Positions 6,045 through 7,831 of a stretch of DNA of 7,831 nt are shown here, piece after piece. Position 1 is the first letter of the stretch; each line of letters begins with the position of its first letter. The position numbers and the translations under genes were made by a program. This stretch comes from Limnohabitans sp. Its GTDB lineage: Bacteria; Pseudomonadota; Gammaproteobacteria; Burkholderiales; Burkholderiaceae_C. Below the pieces are notes generated by a model, which ran no database searches, was not told the DNA's origin, and saw only the letters and a program-made list of their open reading frames with translations. The stretch lies in NCBI GenBank assembly GCA_015657605.1, contig JACDQO010000088.1, positions 1 to 7,831 on the forward strand, given 5' to 3'.

Positions 6045-7831
6045 GCGGCGTCCTTCCATTGCACCAGCACCTGGCCGGGGCCCACTTGTTGGCCCACGCT
6101 GGCCGAAAGGCTGTGCACCACCGCATCGCGTGGGGCGCACAAAATGTGTTCAAGCTTCATCGACTCGATCACCAGCACAGCATCGCCTTGCTGGACCGAT
6201 TGGCCTTCTTGCACATGCAATGCGATCAGCTTGCCGTTGAAGGGCGCACGCAAAGACTGCGCTGCTTGTGCGCTGGCGCCTGTGTTGGGTGCGCTGTGGC
6301 TTTGGTCGGTGAGCCACAGCTCACAGGTTTCGGGGCCATGCAGCTGCACATGCCACTGCACAGTGTGGGCGCCCCGGCAGGCCAAGGCGTGGGCATGCCA
6401 GCGCTGGTCGTTCAGGTCGATGTGCAGCATTTCAGCGCTGCGCGTCACGCGAGCCTCGTGTGTGGCATCGCCTGTTTGGATGCGCACTTGTCCTTGACCC
6501 AGTTCCTGCAAGTTCAGCGAGAGGGTGTCTGTGCCCATGCCCATGCCCACGCCCATGCGCACAGGCCACGTGAAGGGGCTGGGCATGGCGATTGCAGGCG
6601 CTTGCTTGGCATACAGCACGGCCAGAGCCGCCACGGTGCGGGCATCGCTGGTCGCTTGCAAGCTTTGCCGCACCGCATCGGCCTGTTCGGCCAAGAAGGG
6701 AATCAAGGCCTCCCCCGCGCGGAACACCGGGTGCTGCAAGCACGCGGCCAAAAAAGCGCGGTTGGTGGGCAGGCCCAGCACGGCGGTTGGTCCAAGCCCG
6801 TGCGCAGGCGGTCGATGGCCTCTGCGCGGGTGGGCGCGTGGGCGATCAGCTTGCCCAGCATCGAATCGTAGTGCGGCGTGACCACCGCGCCCACATGCAG
6901 CGCATGGTCAAAGCGCAAACCCTCGGGTTCTGAAAAGGTCTGCACCGTGCCGGTTTGCGGCGTGAAGTGTTCGTCTTCAGCACACAAGCGCACCTCGATG
7001 GCGTGGCCTTGCAGGCGCACATCGGCTTGCGCCAGCGGCAGTGGCTCACCGCGCGCGATGCGCAATTGCCACTCCACCAAGTCAAGCCCGGTGAGCAGCT
7101 CGGTCACGGGATGCTCCACTTGCAGCCTGGTGTTCATCTCCATCAAATAAAAAGGCTTGTCGGCCTGAGATTCATCCAGCAAAAACTCCACCGTGCCCGC
7201 GCCCACATAGCCCGCCGATTGCGCGAGCGCAATGGCCGCTTGCCCAGTTGCGCGCGCAGCGCAGCATCCACGGCAGGGCTGGGCGATTCTTCGATGATCT
7301 TTTGGTGCCGCCGCTGCACCGAGCAGTCGCGCTCGCCCAAGTGGATGCAGTGGCCTTGTGTGTCGGCCATGATTTGCACCTCGATGTGGCGGGGGCGCAG
7401 CAGGGCGCGCTCCACCAACAAGTCGCCATTGCCAAACCCTGCAAGGGCTTCATACCTGGCGCTGTGTAGGGCAGGCAGCAGTTGCGCCATGTCGGTCACC
7501 AAGCGCATGCCTCGCCCGCCGCCGCCGGCCACAGCCTTGACCATCAGCGGCAAGCCCAGTTGCTGCGCTTGTGCCATGAAAGTGGTATCGCTTTGGTCCG
7601 CGCCAAAGTAGCCTGGCAGGCAGGGCACACCGTTTTCTTGGGCCAGCGCCTTGGCAGCCGACTTGCTGCCCAGTTCGCGGATGGCTGCAGGCGGCGGCCC
7701 GACCCAGGTCAGGCCCGCGTCGATCACCGCTTGCGCAAACTCGGCGTTCTCGCTCAAAAAGCCATAACCCGGGTGCACCGCATTGGCTCCGGTGGCCTGC
7801 GCTGCGGCCAGCAGTTTGTCGATGCGCAAAT
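6041..7831 (-). CDS. Biotin-dependent acyl-CoA carboxylase alpha subunit (5' partial, two frameshifts)
   Basis: Biotin carboxylase plus biotin carrier subunit of an acyl-CoA carboxylase (methylcrotonyl-, geranyl- or propionyl-CoA type). It carboxylates its own biotin with ATP and bicarbonate for a beta subunit not in the window. The gene starts beyond the right edge, with roughly 70 residues missing. The 596 visible residues show [10 protein letters not shown] (19-28), the ATP-grasp loop AGGGGRGMR (101-109), [15 protein letters not shown] (163-177), the active-site [15 protein letters not shown] (230-244) and [10 protein letters not shown] (320-329). A linker/BT region follows, then a biotinyl domain with ESMKLEH, biotin on K559. 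Two single-base gaps break it. TT at 7240-7241 stands for TTT (restoring [21 protein letters not shown]), and TT at 6787-6788 stands for TTT (restoring [16 protein letters not shown]). The carrier motif differs from the common AMKM form, and APFNGK replaces the usual APMPG. It is translationally coupled by ATGA to the acyl-CoA dehydrogenase. Confidence 0.92.
6533..6556. repeat. Hexanucleotide tandem repeat in the carboxylase linker
   Basis: Four consecutive 6-base units on the + strand (GCCCAT, GCCCAT, GCCCAC, GCCCAT), with a degenerate fifth (GCGCAC). On the coding strand they encode a Met/Val-Gly run ([11 protein letters not shown], residues 425-435) between the biotin carboxylase domain and the BT/biotinyl part. 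The unit length keeps the frame, so copy changes would only lengthen or shorten the linker. Confidence 0.7.

Noticed and set aside
5409..6497. A 362-codon open frame on the + strand opposite the acyl-CoA dehydrogenase and carboxylase
   Set aside because: The - strand proteins here carry complete family motifs. The + strand translation has no recognisable domain and crosses the boundary between two real genes.
1445..7831. Reading the broken genes as genuine pseudogenes or as split two-protein systems
   Set aside because: Each gene has one single-base gap (two in the carboxylase), the conserved motifs are intact on both sides, and there are no other disabling changes, so sequencing error is simpler.

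Overview
The window looks like ordinary chromosomal DNA of a GC-rich betaproteobacterium, most likely Burkholderiales/Comamonadaceae (Limnohabitans/Polaromonas-like). I infer this from the codon use and from the gene types: a LivK-type binding protein, a TerC/Alx protein, an NhaR-type LysR regulator, and a carboxylase alpha subunit joined to an acyl-CoA dehydrogenase. I see no rRNA, tRNA, transposase, integrase, phage gene or CRISPR array, and no sign of a new defence or mobile system.

Layout, left to right. (1) The end of a periplasmic branched-chain-amino-acid-type ABC substrate-binding protein (+, 5' end outside the window), closed by a strong intrinsic terminator. (2) A TerC/Alx family membrane protein (+) behind a leader with a hairpin. 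(3) Convergent to it, an NhaR-like LysR regulator (-), with a bidirectional hairpin between the two stop codons. (4) Divergent from the regulator across a 254-bp promoter region with two clear palindromes, an MFS transporter (+). (5) Convergent to that, a leftward operon (-): a biotin-dependent acyl-CoA carboxylase alpha subunit (5' end outside the window), then an acyl-CoA dehydrogenase whose start overlaps the carboxylase stop (ATGA). That operon fits breakdown of a branched or terpenoid acyl-CoA (leucine/isovalerate- or citronellol/geraniol-type route), but the substrate cannot be fixed from sequence alone.

The most striking property of the window is technical. Every protein gene except the acyl-CoA dehydrogenase is broken by at least one apparent single-base deletion, seven in all (near 52, 97, 1704-1707, 3124-3125, 4317-4324, 6787-6788 and 7240-7241), most of them in homopolymers. 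Adding one base at each site gives full-length proteins of normal family size with conserved motifs intact on both sides. The simplest reading is uncorrected homopolymer/indel sequencing error, not a cluster of pseudogenes. The CDS entries give the reconstructed genes, and residue numbers refer to the frame-corrected proteins.
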